A stretch of DNA of 64,000 bases from Leminorella richardii (lineage in GTDB: Bacteria; Pseudomonadota; Gammaproteobacteria; Enterobacterales; Enterobacteriaceae). Made by a program: the position numbers and the translations under genes. The notes beneath the pieces are model-generated. The model had not been told where the DNA came from. It worked only from the letters and a program-made list of their open reading frames with translations, and did not search any database. Of this stretch, positions 1 through 9,320 are shown piece after piece (positions within the stretch are counted from its first letter, which is position 1; each line of letters opens with the position of its first letter). The DNA is taken from NCBI RefSeq assembly GCF_900478135.1, contig NZ_LS483470.1, positions 3,793,501 through 3,857,500 of the forward strand, given 5' to 3'.

Positions 1-1534
1 CTAACTCCAGCGGCGTTTCTCCCCGAAGAACAGGCCTTGCGGCCTCGGTCAGCTGCAGCGCCGAATACTGTGCAACGTTCTGAGTTAAAAGCCCCAGATG
101 GATCAGCTGGCGCAAAATGCTTACCCAGTGCTCGTGGCTTTTATCTTTACCGATGCCGTAAACCGGCAGCCGATCGTGGCCGAACTCGCGAATGCGGGCG
201 TTATTAGCACCGCGCAGCAGCTCGGCAATATAGCCAACGCCAAAGCGCTGCCCGACGCGATAAACGCAGGATAGCGCCTTTTGCGCGTCCAGCAGGCCGT
301 CGTACTGCTGCGGCGGGTCGAGACAGATATCGCAGTTGCCGCAAGGCTTCTGGTGGCTTTCACCAAAGTAATTAAGCAGCACCAAACGACGGCAGGTTTG
401 AGCCTCAGCAAAGGCGTTCATCGCATTAAGCTTGTGCCGTTCAATATCCTGAAGCTCACCTTCGGGCTTTTCATCCAGACAGCGGCGCAGCCAAACCATG
501 TCAGCAGGGTCATAAAACAGAACAGCCTCGGCGGGCAGACCGTCACGCCCGGCGCGGCCGGTTTCCTGATAGTAGGATTCGATATTGCGCGGAATGTCGA
601 AGTGCACGACAAAGCGCACGTTGGGCTTATTAATTCCCATCCCAAACGCCACCGTCGCCACCACAATTTGCAGATCGTCGCGCTGAAACGCCTCCTGCAC
701 CCGATCGCGACTTTCGTTATCCATACCCGCATGGTAGGCCGCTACGCTCAGCCCCTTTGCCCGCAGGCGCTCGGCGGCATCTTCGACCTTTTTACGGCTG
801 TTGCAGTAGATAATGCCGCTCTTACCGCGCTGACTCTGCACAAAGCGCAGCAGCTGATCGGTCGGCTTAAACTTTTCTATCAGGGTATAGCGAATATTGG
901 GTCGGTCAAAGCTGCTGATGTGGATCAGCGGGTTGCGCAGCGCCAGCAGGCGCTGAATGTCCTGACGAGTGGTATCGTCCGCCGTGGCCGTCAGGGCAAT
1001 AAAAGGAAGATTCGGAAAGTGGTTTCTCAGTGAGCCAAGGGCCCGATACTCTGGCCGGAAGTCGTGCCCCCACTGAGAAATACAGTGCGCTTCATCCACC
1101 GCCAGCAAAGAGAGGTTCCAGCCGCTCAGCTGCTCGATGAAGTTGTCCATCACCAGCCGCTCTGGGGCAACGTACAGCAGCTTAATTTGGCCACGTCGAC
1201 AGGCAGATATCACATCGTACTGCTGTTCCCGCGTTTGGGCTGAGTTGAGATAGCCTGCAGAAATGCCGTTGGCAGTGAGCTGATCGACCTGATCCTTCAT
1301 TAGCGAGATCAGCGGAGAAACCACCAGCGTCAGTCCGTCCATAAGCAGTGCGGGCAGCTGATAGCAAAGCGACTTTCCGCCGCCTGTGGGCATGACCACC
1401 AGACAGTCGCGCCCAGACGCAGCCTCAGTCACAATCTCCAACTGACCCGGTCTGAACTGCTGGTAACCAAAGGTGTCACGCAGAACCCGTGCGGCCAATG
1501 TTTCCGAATCTAATACAACCGCCGTTGACACCAT
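1..1534 (-). CDS. recQ: RecQ ATP-dependent DNA helicase, partial (3' end outside window)
   Basis: Superfamily 2 3'-5' DNA helicase of the RecF repair pathway. The frame opens at an ATG at 1532-1534 and stays open to base 1, so about 511 codons are present and the C-terminus (HRDC domain) is cut off by the window edge. Visible are the FGYQQFRPGQ motif 0, Walker A MPTGGGKSLC, the DEAH box followed by the aromatic-rich CISQWGHDFRPE loop, and the zinc-binding cysteines (CRRLVLLNYFGE then CGNCDIC). The last readable residues (SALQLTEAARPVL) match the winged-helix region of E. coli RecQ. It is divergent from rarD. No frameshift was seen. Confidence 0.95.
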   Translation of the reverse strand, partial: MVSTAVVLDSETLAARVLRDTFGYQQFRPGQLEIVTEAASGRDCLVVMPTGGGKSLCYQLPALLMDGLTLVVSPLISLMKDQVDQLTANGISAGYLNSAQTREQQYDVISACRRGQIKLLYVAPERLVMDNFIEQLSGWNLSLLAVDEAHCISQWGHDFRPEYRALGSLRNHFPNLPFIALTATADDTTRQDIQRLLALRNPLIHISSFDRPNIRYTLIEKFKPTDQLLRFVQSQRGKSGIIYCNSRKKVEDAAERLRAKGLSVAAYHAGMDNESRDRVQEAFQRDDLQIVVATVAFGMGINKPNVRFVVHFDIPRNIESYYQETGRAGRDGLPAEAVLFYDPADMVWLRRCLDEKPEGELQDIERHKLNAMNAFAEAQTCRRLVLLNYFGESHQKPCGNCDICLDPPQQYDGLLDAQKALSCVYRVGQRFGVGYIAELLRGANNARIREFGHDRLPVYGIGKDKSHEHWVSILRQLIHLGLLTQNVAQYSALQLTEAARPVLRGETPLEL

Positions 1535-1844
1535 TATCCCCCGTCACTCTTGATGCCGGCTATTCTAGGCTTATTCCTATCGTTTGTCCCCCTCGACGGA
1601 GGAAAATCCCCCAAATGAGGCAGAAGCCTCGACATGCTTCGCCGATTTTTTCTGCGATATACATTTCTTATTAAACATTCTGCGAAGCGGCTTCAGAGCC
1701 CCATTAAAAAGGAGACTTACCGCCATTTTCGCCCTGTACCAGCGTTTTTCATTGCGGATCCGGTAAATTTCAGCAATAAACCGCTAATAAAATGAAGTAC
1801 ACTGCTAGCCTCTCGCCTTCTTCTTAATTTGGTTACGTTTATTC
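1535..1844. other. recQ-rarD intergenic region
   Basis: About 310 bases between the divergent recQ and rarD genes. E. coli carries pldA and yigI in this neighbourhood; neither is here. The small open frames in it have no ribosome binding site or recognisable content. I assign no gene. Confidence 0.5.
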
Positions 1845-2732
1845 ATGGAATCGCAGCAGACGCGCTTAGGCGTGATATACGCTTTAGCAGCCTATCTTAT
1901 CTGGGGGATAGCGCCCGCCTACTTTAAAGTTATCGACTTTGTGCCCGCAGACGAAATTTTAACCCACCGAGTTCTGTGGTCGTTTTTCTTTATGCTGGCG
2001 CTTATCACGATAGGGAAACAGTGGGGCAACGTGCGCCGTGTTCTGTCCGATAAAAAGAAGCTGCTGCTTTTAGCCGTCAGTGCACTGCTAATTGGCAGTA
2101 ACTGGCTCACCTTCATCTGGGCGGTGAACAATCACCACATGCTGGAAGCCAGCATGGGCTACTTTATCAATCCGCTGGTGAACGTGGTGTTAGGGATGCT
2201 GTTTCTTGGTGAGCGCTTTCGCCGCATGCAGTGGGTAGCAGTGGCGCTGGCGTTTGGCGGCGTACTCATCCAGCTCTGGCAGTTTGGCTCTGTGCCCTAC
2301 ATCAGCCTGACGTTGGCTATCACCTTTGGCCTTTATGCGCTGACGCGAAAAAAAATCGGCGTTGACTCGCAAAGCGGCATGCTGATGGAAACCCTGTGGC
2401 TGCTGCCGGTTGCTGCCGTTTACCTGTTCTTTATTGCTGACTCGCCAACCAGCCACTTAGGGCAAAACAGCCTGTCGCTGAACCTGCTGTTGGTGGCTGC
2501 GGGCGTTGTTACCACGGTACCGCTGCTGTTTTTTACCGCTGCGGCCACCAAGCTTCGCCTATCGACACTGGGCTTTTTCCAGTACATCGGCCCAACGCTA
2601 ATGTTTTTGCTGGCGACGCTCTTTTACGGTGAAAGCATCGGGCAAGACAAGCTGGTAACCTTTGGCTTTATCTGGGCCGCCCTTGTCATCTTTATCATTG
2701 ATGCCCTCTACTATCAGAGAAAGCTACGCTGA
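1845..2732 (+). CDS. rarD: RarD, EamA-family membrane transporter
   Basis: Drug/metabolite-transporter superfamily protein of 295 residues (E. coli RarD is about 296) with roughly ten hydrophobic segments, so an inner-membrane permease. Recognised from its N-terminal GVIYALAAYLIWGIAPAYFK and the WAVNNHHMLEASMGYFINPL region that is typical of RarD. The name comes from a chloramphenicol-sensitivity phenotype in Pseudomonas; the physiological substrate is not established. The gene starts with ATG and its last 9 bases overlap the end of the convergent abrB. Confidence 0.93.
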   Translation: MESQQTRLGVIYALAAYLIWGIAPAYFKVIDFVPADEILTHRVLWSFFFMLALITIGKQWGNVRRVLSDKKKLLLLAVSALLIGSNWLTFIWAVNNHHMLEASMGYFINPLVNVVLGMLFLGERFRRMQWVAVALAFGGVLIQLWQFGSVPYISLTLAITFGLYALTRKKIGVDSQSGMLMETLWLLPVAAVYLFFIADSPTSHLGQNSLSLNLLLVAAGVVTTVPLLFFTAAATKLRLSTLGFFQYIGPTLMFLLATLFYGESIGQDKLVTFGFIWAALVIFIIDALYYQRKLR

Positions 2733-3788
2733 CGGCGTTTTCCTCGGCGCATGGCGAGAGATAAACTTCGCCATCGCTGGGCCCGTTAGCAGAATGCTAA
2801 ATAGCCTCAGTGTCTGCATCGCCATAATAAACGACATATCGGCCCCACTCCCCGCCGCGATAATAGCGACAGTATCCAGCCCGCCAGGGCTGGTTGCCAG
2901 ATAGGCGCTGAGAAAGTCCATATCCAGCACGTGAGTTAGCGCTAACGCCATCAGGGCACACAGTGACATCAGCCCAAAGATTGAAAGGATAATCTGCGGC
3001 AGCGTTCTCACCGCCAGAATAAACACTGTCCGATTAAAGCGTAGCCCTACGCTCCAGCCGATAAACGCATAGGCAATAGCCAGTAGCCATTCGGGCAGTT
3101 GAATAGTTAACACATCGCCCGCGTGCAGGCCAGCGCCTATCAGCATAGGAAACAGCATCGTGCCGGAGGGAAAGCGCAGCCGACGACCAAGCCAGCCGGC
3201 AATAGCGGCCAGCGCTAGCGTTGACACGAAATCCCACCCTAGCGGTGGAAACCAGACCATTTCCTGCGTGACGGTTTGTGCTTCGCTCCCCATGGCAATA
3301 CGCACAACCAGCACTGCCGACCCAGCCACAAACAGCACTCGCAGGTACTGCATAAACGCCACCAGCCGCACATCAGCACCGTAGTCTTCCGACATAGCCA
3401 CCATCGCTGCCGCACCGCCGGGGGACGATCCCCACGCGCCCGTCGTACCCGGCAGCCGACTATAGCGAACCAGCAGCCAGCCGGACAGCCCGCTGGCAAA
3501 CAGCGTAGACAGTAAAATAAAGATAACGATTGGCCAGTTGGCGGCCAGAGAAACCAGAATGGAAGAGGACAGGTTCTGCGCAATCATGCAGCCGATAATG
3601 GCCTGCGAGGAGATGAAAAAGCGATTATTAATGCGGATAGTCGCCCCGAACAGGCTCATCACTACGGCGACAACCATCGGCCCAAGCAGCATCGCCGCAG
3701 GAAAGTGGAAATGCAGCATAACCAGCGACAGCGCCAAGGAGAGAATAAGTAATATCGTCCACTGAAAGACGAGCGATCGCTTTACCAC
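2724..3788 (-). CDS. abrB: AbrB family membrane protein
   Basis: A 354-residue polytopic membrane protein that matches E. coli AbrB closely over its whole length, including the conserved stretches TGAWGSSPGGAAAMVAM, FMQYLRVLFVAG and AYLATSPGGLDTVA. The family has two repeats of a transmembrane domain; the SPGG motif recurs in each half. The name reflects regulation of aidB in E. coli; the transport substrate, if any, is unknown. Monocistronic here, convergent with rarD and overlapping it by 9 bases at the stop codons. Confidence 0.9.
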   Translation of the reverse strand: MVKRSLVFQWTILLILSLALSLVMLHFHFPAAMLLGPMVVAVVMSLFGATIRINNRFFISSQAIIGCMIAQNLSSSILVSLAANWPIVIFILLSTLFASGLSGWLLVRYSRLPGTTGAWGSSPGGAAAMVAMSEDYGADVRLVAFMQYLRVLFVAGSAVLVVRIAMGSEAQTVTQEMVWFPPLGWDFVSTLALAAIAGWLGRRLRFPSGTMLFPMLIGAGLHAGDVLTIQLPEWLLAIAYAFIGWSVGLRFNRTVFILAVRTLPQIILSIFGLMSLCALMALALTHVLDMDFLSAYLATSPGGLDTVAIIAAGSGADMSFIMAMQTLRLFSILLTGPAMAKFISRHAPRKTPSA

Positions 3789-4018
3789 GGTTTAAATATC
3801 CTGCCTGGGAATAAGCTTAACGGGTTGACGTGCGTGCGTATCAGGCTACGTTTGGCAAAAGGCGGCGAGCGCGCTCAATACCCTTAACGCCTGACGAATA
3901 GTAAAAAAATAGATTTCTCGCCGTCGACAATCAAGTTATTTGTAATAAAGCGCACACTTTATACTAATCGGGCACTAATTCTTTGACAAAAATCGGATAT
4001 TGCACCGCATTCCGTAAA

Positions 4019-4050
4019 TACCCGTCATACGACTTGAAGTATGACGGGTA
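4019..4050 (-). terminator. Perfect 12-bp palindromic hairpin after corA
   Basis: Arms at 4019-4030 and 4039-4050 are perfectly complementary around an 8-nt loop. It lies just past the corA stop, so it may end the corA transcript, although the T-run on the minus strand is short. The arm-and-loop sequence (TCATACTTCAAGT) resembles a dispersed palindromic repeat that I recall from Yersinia and Serratia genomes. Confidence 0.55.
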
Positions 4051-4068
4051 AAGAATACGGTGATTTTA

Positions 4069-5019
4069 TCAAAGCCAGTTGCGACGCTTAAAGTACAGGT
4101 AGGGAGCCAGAGCGGCCGCGACCATCAGGCCAATAGCGGCCGGGTAGCCAAAGGACCAGTCCAGCTCAGGCATAAACTTGAAGTTCATCCCGTAGCTTGA
4201 CGCCACCAGCGTTGGCGGCAGGAACACTACAGAAACAACCGAGAAGATCTTGATAATCCGGCTTTGCTCAATGTTGATAAAGCCCATCGCGGCCTGCATC
4301 AAGAAGTTCACCTTCTGGAATAGGGATTCGTTGTGCGGCAGCAGAGACTCGATGTCTCGCAGCACTTCCCGCGCCTGATCGAGCTGATTGCTTGGCAAGC
4401 GAGCCTTACGCACCAGAAAGTTCAGCGCCCGCTGGCTATCCATCAAACACAGGCGCACCTTCCAGCCGGTATCCTCAAGCTCAGCCAGCGTTGACAGCGC
4501 CTCATCATAACCCTCACCCGGATGCCCTTCCATAATCACCCGGCTCAATGCTTCCAGATCGCTGTAAATATTTTCAATTTCATCTGCCAGCTGTTCGATT
4601 TTGGTTTCAAACAGATCCAGCAGCAGCTCGTAGGCATTGCCGTCAATCATGGCCCGATTGCGGGCGCGCATGCGGTAGAGACGAAACGCGGGGAGATCCC
4701 GCTCGCGCAGGGTAAACAGGCGACCGTCCCGAATAGTAAAGGCCACGGTGGCGTTACCGCCGCGATCTTCGGCATCTTCATAATAAAAGAAGGAGTGAAT
4801 GTGCAGGCCGTCTTCGTCTTCAAAAAAACGCGCCGACGCTTCGATGTCGTCCAGTTCTGGACGCGTTGCCAGTGACTGACCAAGCTCGTCGTGGACGCGT
4901 TCCCGTTCTTCATCTTCCGGTTCAACCAGATCGACCCATACGGAAGAGGCTAATTTATCGCCTTCGTCCAGCTCTAGGCGAGACAAACGGCAATCGGTTA
5001 ACTGAAATGCGCTTAGCAT
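4069..5019 (-). CDS. corA: CorA magnesium/cobalt transporter
   Basis: Homopentameric Mg2+/Co2+/Ni2+ channel of the inner membrane. At 316 residues it matches the family: a long acidic cytoplasmic N-terminal domain, a long helical stalk, then two transmembrane helices with the invariant GMN selectivity motif at residues 277-279 (SSYGMNFKF) and a basic C-terminal tail (KRRNWL). It starts at the ATG at 5017-5019, giving MLSAFQL as in E. coli. It is separated from uvrD by about 450 bases of leader sequence, which fits a regulated Mg2+-responsive mRNA leader. Confidence 0.97.
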   Translation of the reverse strand: MLSAFQLTDCRLSRLELDEGDKLASSVWVDLVEPEDEERERVHDELGQSLATRPELDDIEASARFFEDEDGLHIHSFFYYEDAEDRGGNATVAFTIRDGRLFTLRERDLPAFRLYRMRARNRAMIDGNAYELLLDLFETKIEQLADEIENIYSDLEALSRVIMEGHPGEGYDEALSTLAELEDTGWKVRLCLMDSQRALNFLVRKARLPSNQLDQAREVLRDIESLLPHNESLFQKVNFLMQAAMGFINIEQSRIIKIFSVVSVVFLPPTLVASSYGMNFKFMPELDWSFGYPAAIGLMVAAALAPYLYFKRRNWL

Positions 5020-5160
5020 AGCGTCATCCCTCTTTTACAGCAGTAACGACACGAACAACGCGTTGAACAAATTTAAATACCCACCGCTGACGTAGTGTCA
5101 GGATGATAAGACTCAGTCGCGACGACGATTAAGAGAGGTCGCTGACAACCACGAAGGCTA

Positions 5161-5271
5161 TCAGCAAAAGGGAATAGCCTTAGAAGTTGAACTTAATAAA
5201 AAGATTATTGAGCCAGTATCGACTGGGAATGTCCAAAGCCTGTTGCCCCCGAAGGAAAATAGTGCGCGCAT
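5161..5271 (-). CDS. Small ORF in the corA leader, candidate corL-like leader peptide
   Basis: A 36-codon frame beginning ATG-CGC-GCA-CTA (MRAL) on the minus strand, 141 bases upstream of corA. In Salmonella the corA leader encodes a short peptide, CorL, whose translation controls Rho-dependent termination before corA. Position and strand fit, but the ribosome binding site is weak and I could not match the sequence to CorL. The rest of 5020-5470 shows no other gene. Confidence 0.3.
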   Translation of the reverse strand: MRALFSFGGNRLWTFPVDTGSIIFLLSSTSKAIPFC

Positions 5272-5470
5272 GTTACGCCTAGTGGAAAAAGGCTGTCAAC
5301 CATTGAACAACATTTATCAGTCACTGGACGCTGTCGCAGAACCAATGATAGTTGGGAAAAATAATTTGTCCATCAAGTTGTTAGCTATTTTTCTGCGGGC
5401 GGTCGGCGCGGCGGTCACTACACAATGTTCGCCACAAAACCGAGCCCGCTAATAGCAAAATACAACGCGT

Positions 5471-7633
5471 TTAAAGCGTTTCAAGACGGGCGTAGGAGGC
5501 CACTAGCCATTTGATACCTTCCCCCTGAAAGGCTATCTGTAGGCGAGCATGCTCACCGCTACCCTCCAGATTGATGATAGTACCCTCGCCGAACTTAGGA
5601 TGGCTCACTCTCTGCCCGAGACGGTAGCCGCTGTCGTTTTGGCTGATAGGCGTCCCCATACGGCTATGGCTAACCGGGCGAGACACGCTGGCGCGCAGCC
5701 TGACCTCTTCTATACACTCCTGCGGCAGCTCGCCGACAAAGCGCGACGGGCGATGATACACCTCTTTGCCGTACAGACGGCGCGTTTCAGCGTAGGTCAG
5801 CGTCAGCTTCTGCATTGCCCGCGTCACGCCGACATAGGCCAAGCGGCGCTCTTCCTCCAAACGCCCGCCTTCGTCCAGCGACATTTGGCTAGGGAACATA
5901 CCCTCTTCCATACCAACGATAAACACCTGTTGGAACTCTAGGCCTTTCGCGGAGTGAAGCGTCATCAGCTGTACTGCGTCCTGATAGGCGTCGGCCTGCC
6001 CTTCTCCCGCCTCAAGGGCGGCGTGGGATAAAAACGCCTGCAGCGGCGTCAGATTCATATCCTCATCCTGAAAGCTAAACTGGCGGGTAGCCGTGACCAG
6101 CTCTTCCAAGTTTTCTACTCTAGCTTGGCCTTTCTCGCCCTTCTCTTCCTCGTACATCTGCCGCAGGCCGGAATCTCGGATCACACGGTCAGTCTGGACG
6201 TGCAGCGGCAGCTCGCCGGTTTCCCGGGTTAACGCTTCAATCAGCTCAATAAAGCGCTGTACGGCAGCAGCGGCTCGGCCAGCCAGCACCTTTTCGGAAA
6301 GCAGCGCGGCAGCGGCCTGCCATAGGGTGACCTGACGATCCCGGGCTGCATGACGAATAACGTCAAGCGAGCGATCGCCAATGCCGCGCGTCGGCGTGTT
6401 AACCACGCGCTCAAACGCCGCATCATCGTTAGGGTTAGCAATAAGCCGCAGGTAGGCCAGTGAGTCTTTGATTTCCTGACGCTCAAAGAATCGCATGCCG
6501 CCGTAGATACGGTACGGCATCGACGCTTGAAGAAGCGCCTCTTCCAGCACGCGCGACTGGGCGTTGCTGCGGTAGAGGAACGCACAGTCATTCAGCGCTC
6601 CGCCACCGTCCTGATAGGCTTTGACACGACTAACTACAAAGCGAGCTTCGTCCAGCTCGTTAAACGCGCAGTACAGTGAAATTGGTTCGCCTGCGTCCCC
6701 GTCGGTCCACAGCTCTTTCCCCAGACGACCGTCGTTATTGGCAATCAGGGCGTTAGCCGCAGTAAGGATATTCTTCGTCGAGCGATAGTTTTGCTCCAGC
6801 CGCACCGTTTGCGCACCGGGAAAATCGTCGAGAAAGCGCTGAATGTTCTCTACCTGAGCGCCGCGCCAGCCGTAAATGGACTGGTCGTCATCACCCACGA
6901 TCATGACTTTGCCGGTCTCTCCTGCCAGCATGCGGATCCAGGCGTACTGAATGCGGTTGGTGTCCTGAAATTCGTCCACCAGAATGTTGGTGAACCGCTC
7001 GCGGTAGTGGTTAAGGATCTGCGGCTTGTGCAGCCACAGCTCGTGAGCGCGTAAAAGCAGCTCGGCGAAATCCACCAGCCCTGCGCGGTCGCATGCCTCC
7101 TGATAGGCCTGATAGATACGCAGCCAAGTGCCTTCAGTGAGATTACCGTAGGTTTCAACATGAGAAGGCCGTAGGCCATCGTCTTTTTTATTGTTGATGT
7201 ACCACATTGCCTGACGAGGCGGCCACTGCTTTTCATCAAGATTCATGGCGCGAATAAGGCGCTTGAGCAGTCGCAGCTGGTCTTCACTGTCGAGGATCTG
7301 AAAATCCTGCGGCAAATTGGCGTCAAGATGGTGAGCACGCAGCAGTCGATGCGCTAACCCGTGAAACGTTCCGATCCACATGCCCCCCTGACTGGTACCG
7401 ATCAGATGCTCAATGCGGTGACGCATCTCTGCGGCAGCCTTGTTGGTAAAGGTTACCGCCATAATTGAATAGGGAGAGCAGCGCTCAACGGACAGTAGCC
7501 AGGCGATGCGGTGCACCAGCACTCGTGTTTTTCCGCTACCGGCTCCGGCCAGCACCAGCATGTTGGTACGAGGAGCCGCCACGGCTTCGCGCTGTTTGTC
7601 GTTCAAGCTGTCGAGCAGGAGGGAAACGTCCAT
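5471..7633 (-). CDS. uvrD: UvrD DNA helicase II
   Basis: Superfamily 1A 3'-5' helicase that releases UvrC and the damaged oligonucleotide in nucleotide excision repair and unwinds the nicked strand in mismatch repair. It has 720 residues, exactly the E. coli length. Motifs in order: Walker A AGAGSGKTR near residue 30, TFTNKAAAEM, LVDEFQDTN, GDDDQSIYGWRGA, the QNYRS motif, TLHSAKGLEF, and RLAYVGVTRA. The C-terminal RNA-polymerase-binding tudor-like region (GQRVSHPKFGEGTIINLEG) is intact. The start is the ATG at 7631-7633, 17 bases downstream of a LexA box, so it is SOS-inducible. Confidence 0.98.
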   Translation of the reverse strand: MDVSLLLDSLNDKQREAVAAPRTNMLVLAGAGSGKTRVLVHRIAWLLSVERCSPYSIMAVTFTNKAAAEMRHRIEHLIGTSQGGMWIGTFHGLAHRLLRAHHLDANLPQDFQILDSEDQLRLLKRLIRAMNLDEKQWPPRQAMWYINNKKDDGLRPSHVETYGNLTEGTWLRIYQAYQEACDRAGLVDFAELLLRAHELWLHKPQILNHYRERFTNILVDEFQDTNRIQYAWIRMLAGETGKVMIVGDDDQSIYGWRGAQVENIQRFLDDFPGAQTVRLEQNYRSTKNILTAANALIANNDGRLGKELWTDGDAGEPISLYCAFNELDEARFVVSRVKAYQDGGGALNDCAFLYRSNAQSRVLEEALLQASMPYRIYGGMRFFERQEIKDSLAYLRLIANPNDDAAFERVVNTPTRGIGDRSLDVIRHAARDRQVTLWQAAAALLSEKVLAGRAAAAVQRFIELIEALTRETGELPLHVQTDRVIRDSGLRQMYEEEKGEKGQARVENLEELVTATRQFSFQDEDMNLTPLQAFLSHAALEAGEGQADAYQDAVQLMTLHSAKGLEFQQVFIVGMEEGMFPSQMSLDEGGRLEEERRLAYVGVTRAMQKLTLTYAETRRLYGKEVYHRPSRFVGELPQECIEEVRLRASVSRPVSHSRMGTPISQNDSGYRLGQRVSHPKFGEGTIINLEGSGEHARLQIAFQGEGIKWLVASYARLETL

Positions 7634-7650
7634 TCATTGCGCCATATATA

Positions 7651-7666
7651 CTGGTAATTTATACAG
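7651..7666 (-). promoter_or_regulatory. LexA (SOS) box upstream of uvrD
   Basis: The 16-mer CTG-N10-CAG (minus strand CTGTATAAATTACCAG) matches the LexA consensus and sits 17 bases before the uvrD ATG, as in E. coli. Confidence 0.9.
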
Positions 7667-7677
7667 AATTTATTTGA

Positions 7678-8394
7678 TTATACCAACCGACACAGTGAAT
7701 CCAATCGAGAAATTTCAATATGGGGTAATAAACGCGCGTCCGACACCTGCGTCAGGCTTTTATCGCGATCGTTGATCCAGCAGGCCTGAAGGCCGTGGCG
7801 CACCGCGCCAGCCACGTCGGTGGTCAGGTCGTCCCCCACATGCAGAATATACTCCGGCGCAACGTTTATCCTGCGGGCGGCGTTTAAATACATATCACCA
7901 AACGGTTTGGCTCTGCCGTCCGGCCCGGCGCGCAGCACCATTTGAAAATAGTCGCTCAGCCCAAACATTTGCGGATTAGCGTTGCCGTTAGTCACCGCCA
8001 CCAGAGGAAAGCGCGTCGCCAGCAGGCTCAGCGTAGTATGTGTAGCCTCCGGGACTTCGATGCGACTGCGCCAGTAGCTGAAGTGCTCCATGGTCAGCGC
8101 CGCACCGTCTTCGGCTTCGCTTGAACTGTAGCCGTGTGTCAGCAGTGTCGCCTCAAATGCCCGCCGTCGCCACTCGCTAACGTCGTGATAGATATCCGGC
8201 TCGCGCTCCAGAAGCTCGCTGCGAATGCGGTTAAAACCGGCCCTATCAAGCGACGCAACGCGAGGAAAATGCTGCTGCATAAACTGAATGACTTCCGTCT
8301 CCGTCCGCTCTATTACCGGGCGGTTATCGTACAGCGTGTCGTCCAAATCGAACGTCATGGCCTTAATCGGACCAAGCGGTCGGTAAATGCGCAT
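7678..8394 (-). CDS. yigB: YigB, HAD-family phosphatase (flavin pathway)
   Basis: Haloacid dehalogenase superfamily phosphatase of 238 residues. E. coli YigB dephosphorylates 5-amino-6-(5-phospho-D-ribitylamino)uracil in riboflavin synthesis. Visible: the nucleophile motif DLDDTLYDN near residue 16, the VTNGN motif II, a lysine-bearing segment (RAKPFGDMY) and the acidic HVGDDLTTDVAGA motif. Its ATG overlaps the xerC stop codon (TGATG), indicating translational coupling in the lptM-lysA-dapF-yigA-xerC-yigB cluster. Confidence 0.93.
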   Translation of the reverse strand: MRIYRPLGPIKAMTFDLDDTLYDNRPVIERTETEVIQFMQQHFPRVASLDRAGFNRIRSELLEREPDIYHDVSEWRRRAFEATLLTHGYSSSEAEDGAALTMEHFSYWRSRIEVPEATHTTLSLLATRFPLVAVTNGNANPQMFGLSDYFQMVLRAGPDGRAKPFGDMYLNAARRINVAPEYILHVGDDLTTDVAGAVRHGLQACWINDRDKSLTQVSDARLLPHIEISRLDSLCRLV

Positions 8395-9320
8395 CAGGAT
8401 TTCCCTCTTTTCGCTCTTGGATGAGCAGCATCATACACAGAGCTCAGGTGCTGAAAATCCAAGTGTGTATAAATCTGCGTAGTAGACAAACTGGCGTGAC
8501 CAAGCAGCTCCTGAACGGCACGCAGATCGCCGCTAGACTCCAGCATGTGGGTGGCAAAAGAGTGCCGAAGCTTGTGAGGGTGCACATGACTACTAACACC
8601 CTGCTTGACACCCCACATCGCGAAGCGCTTTTCCACACCGCGCCCGGTAATTCTACGGCCCAGCTTGGATAAAAACAGCGCGTCGTCCGACGGTTCGTAA
8701 AACTCGCGCATTGGCAGCCAGCGGTTTAGCCACTCAAGAGCAACTCGGCCAATGGGCAGCTTGCGCTCTTTATTGCCTTTACCTAACACCCGCAGTTCAC
8801 CCGCGTCCAGATTCACGTGACGGCAGTCGAGGCCAACCAGCTCAGACAGACGCAAACCGGCGCTGTACATCAGCTCCAGCATCGCTCTGTCGCGAACCGA
8901 CAGCGGATCGTTAAAGTTAATGTCCAGCAGGTGGTCAACTTCGTCGACGTCCAAGTTCTTTGGCAGGTGCCGCCCCTGCTTCGGCGCCGAAACGCCTTTT
9001 GCCGGATTGGCATCAAGCTCACCGCGGCTAACCTGCCAGTCCAGACAGCGACGCAGAGCGGACAGGCGCTGCGCGAGGCTGGAAGACTCAAGGCCGGCTC
9101 GCTTGCTGCGCGTCACTAAAGAGCGCACGCCGGCTGCGTCTAGGTTTTTCCATTCGGTAGTGCCGGAATCCACCATGAATCCCATGATGGCCTGTAGCTG
9201 GCGCTGATAGCTGAAAAGCGTGTGAGGGCTTAGCCGCCGTTCAACGCGGAGATAGCGCAGAAAGGCGTCAACCGGCTCCTGAAGCGTGGCGGGAAAAGCG
9301 CGCTCGTCGCTCCCTGTCAT
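8394..9320 (-). CDS. xerC: XerC site-specific tyrosine recombinase
   Basis: Partner of XerD in resolving chromosome dimers at dif under FtsK control. The 308-residue protein has an N-terminal SAM-like DNA-binding domain (LRYLRVERRLSPHTLFSYQRQL) and the catalytic domain with the first active arginine in SAGLRLSELVGLD, the HPHKLRHSFATHML box, the GHASLSTTQIYTH box and its nucleophilic tyrosine. It is about 10 residues longer at the N-terminus than E. coli XerC; the ATG at 9318-9320 overlaps the end of yigA, supporting coupled translation. Confidence 0.96.
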   Translation of the reverse strand: MTGSDERAFPATLQEPVDAFLRYLRVERRLSPHTLFSYQRQLQAIMGFMVDSGTTEWKNLDAAGVRSLVTRSKRAGLESSSLAQRLSALRRCLDWQVSRGELDANPAKGVSAPKQGRHLPKNLDVDEVDHLLDINFNDPLSVRDRAMLELMYSAGLRLSELVGLDCRHVNLDAGELRVLGKGNKERKLPIGRVALEWLNRWLPMREFYEPSDDALFLSKLGRRITGRGVEKRFAMWGVKQGVSSHVHPHKLRHSFATHMLESSGDLRAVQELLGHASLSTTQIYTHLDFQHLSSVYDAAHPRAKRGKS

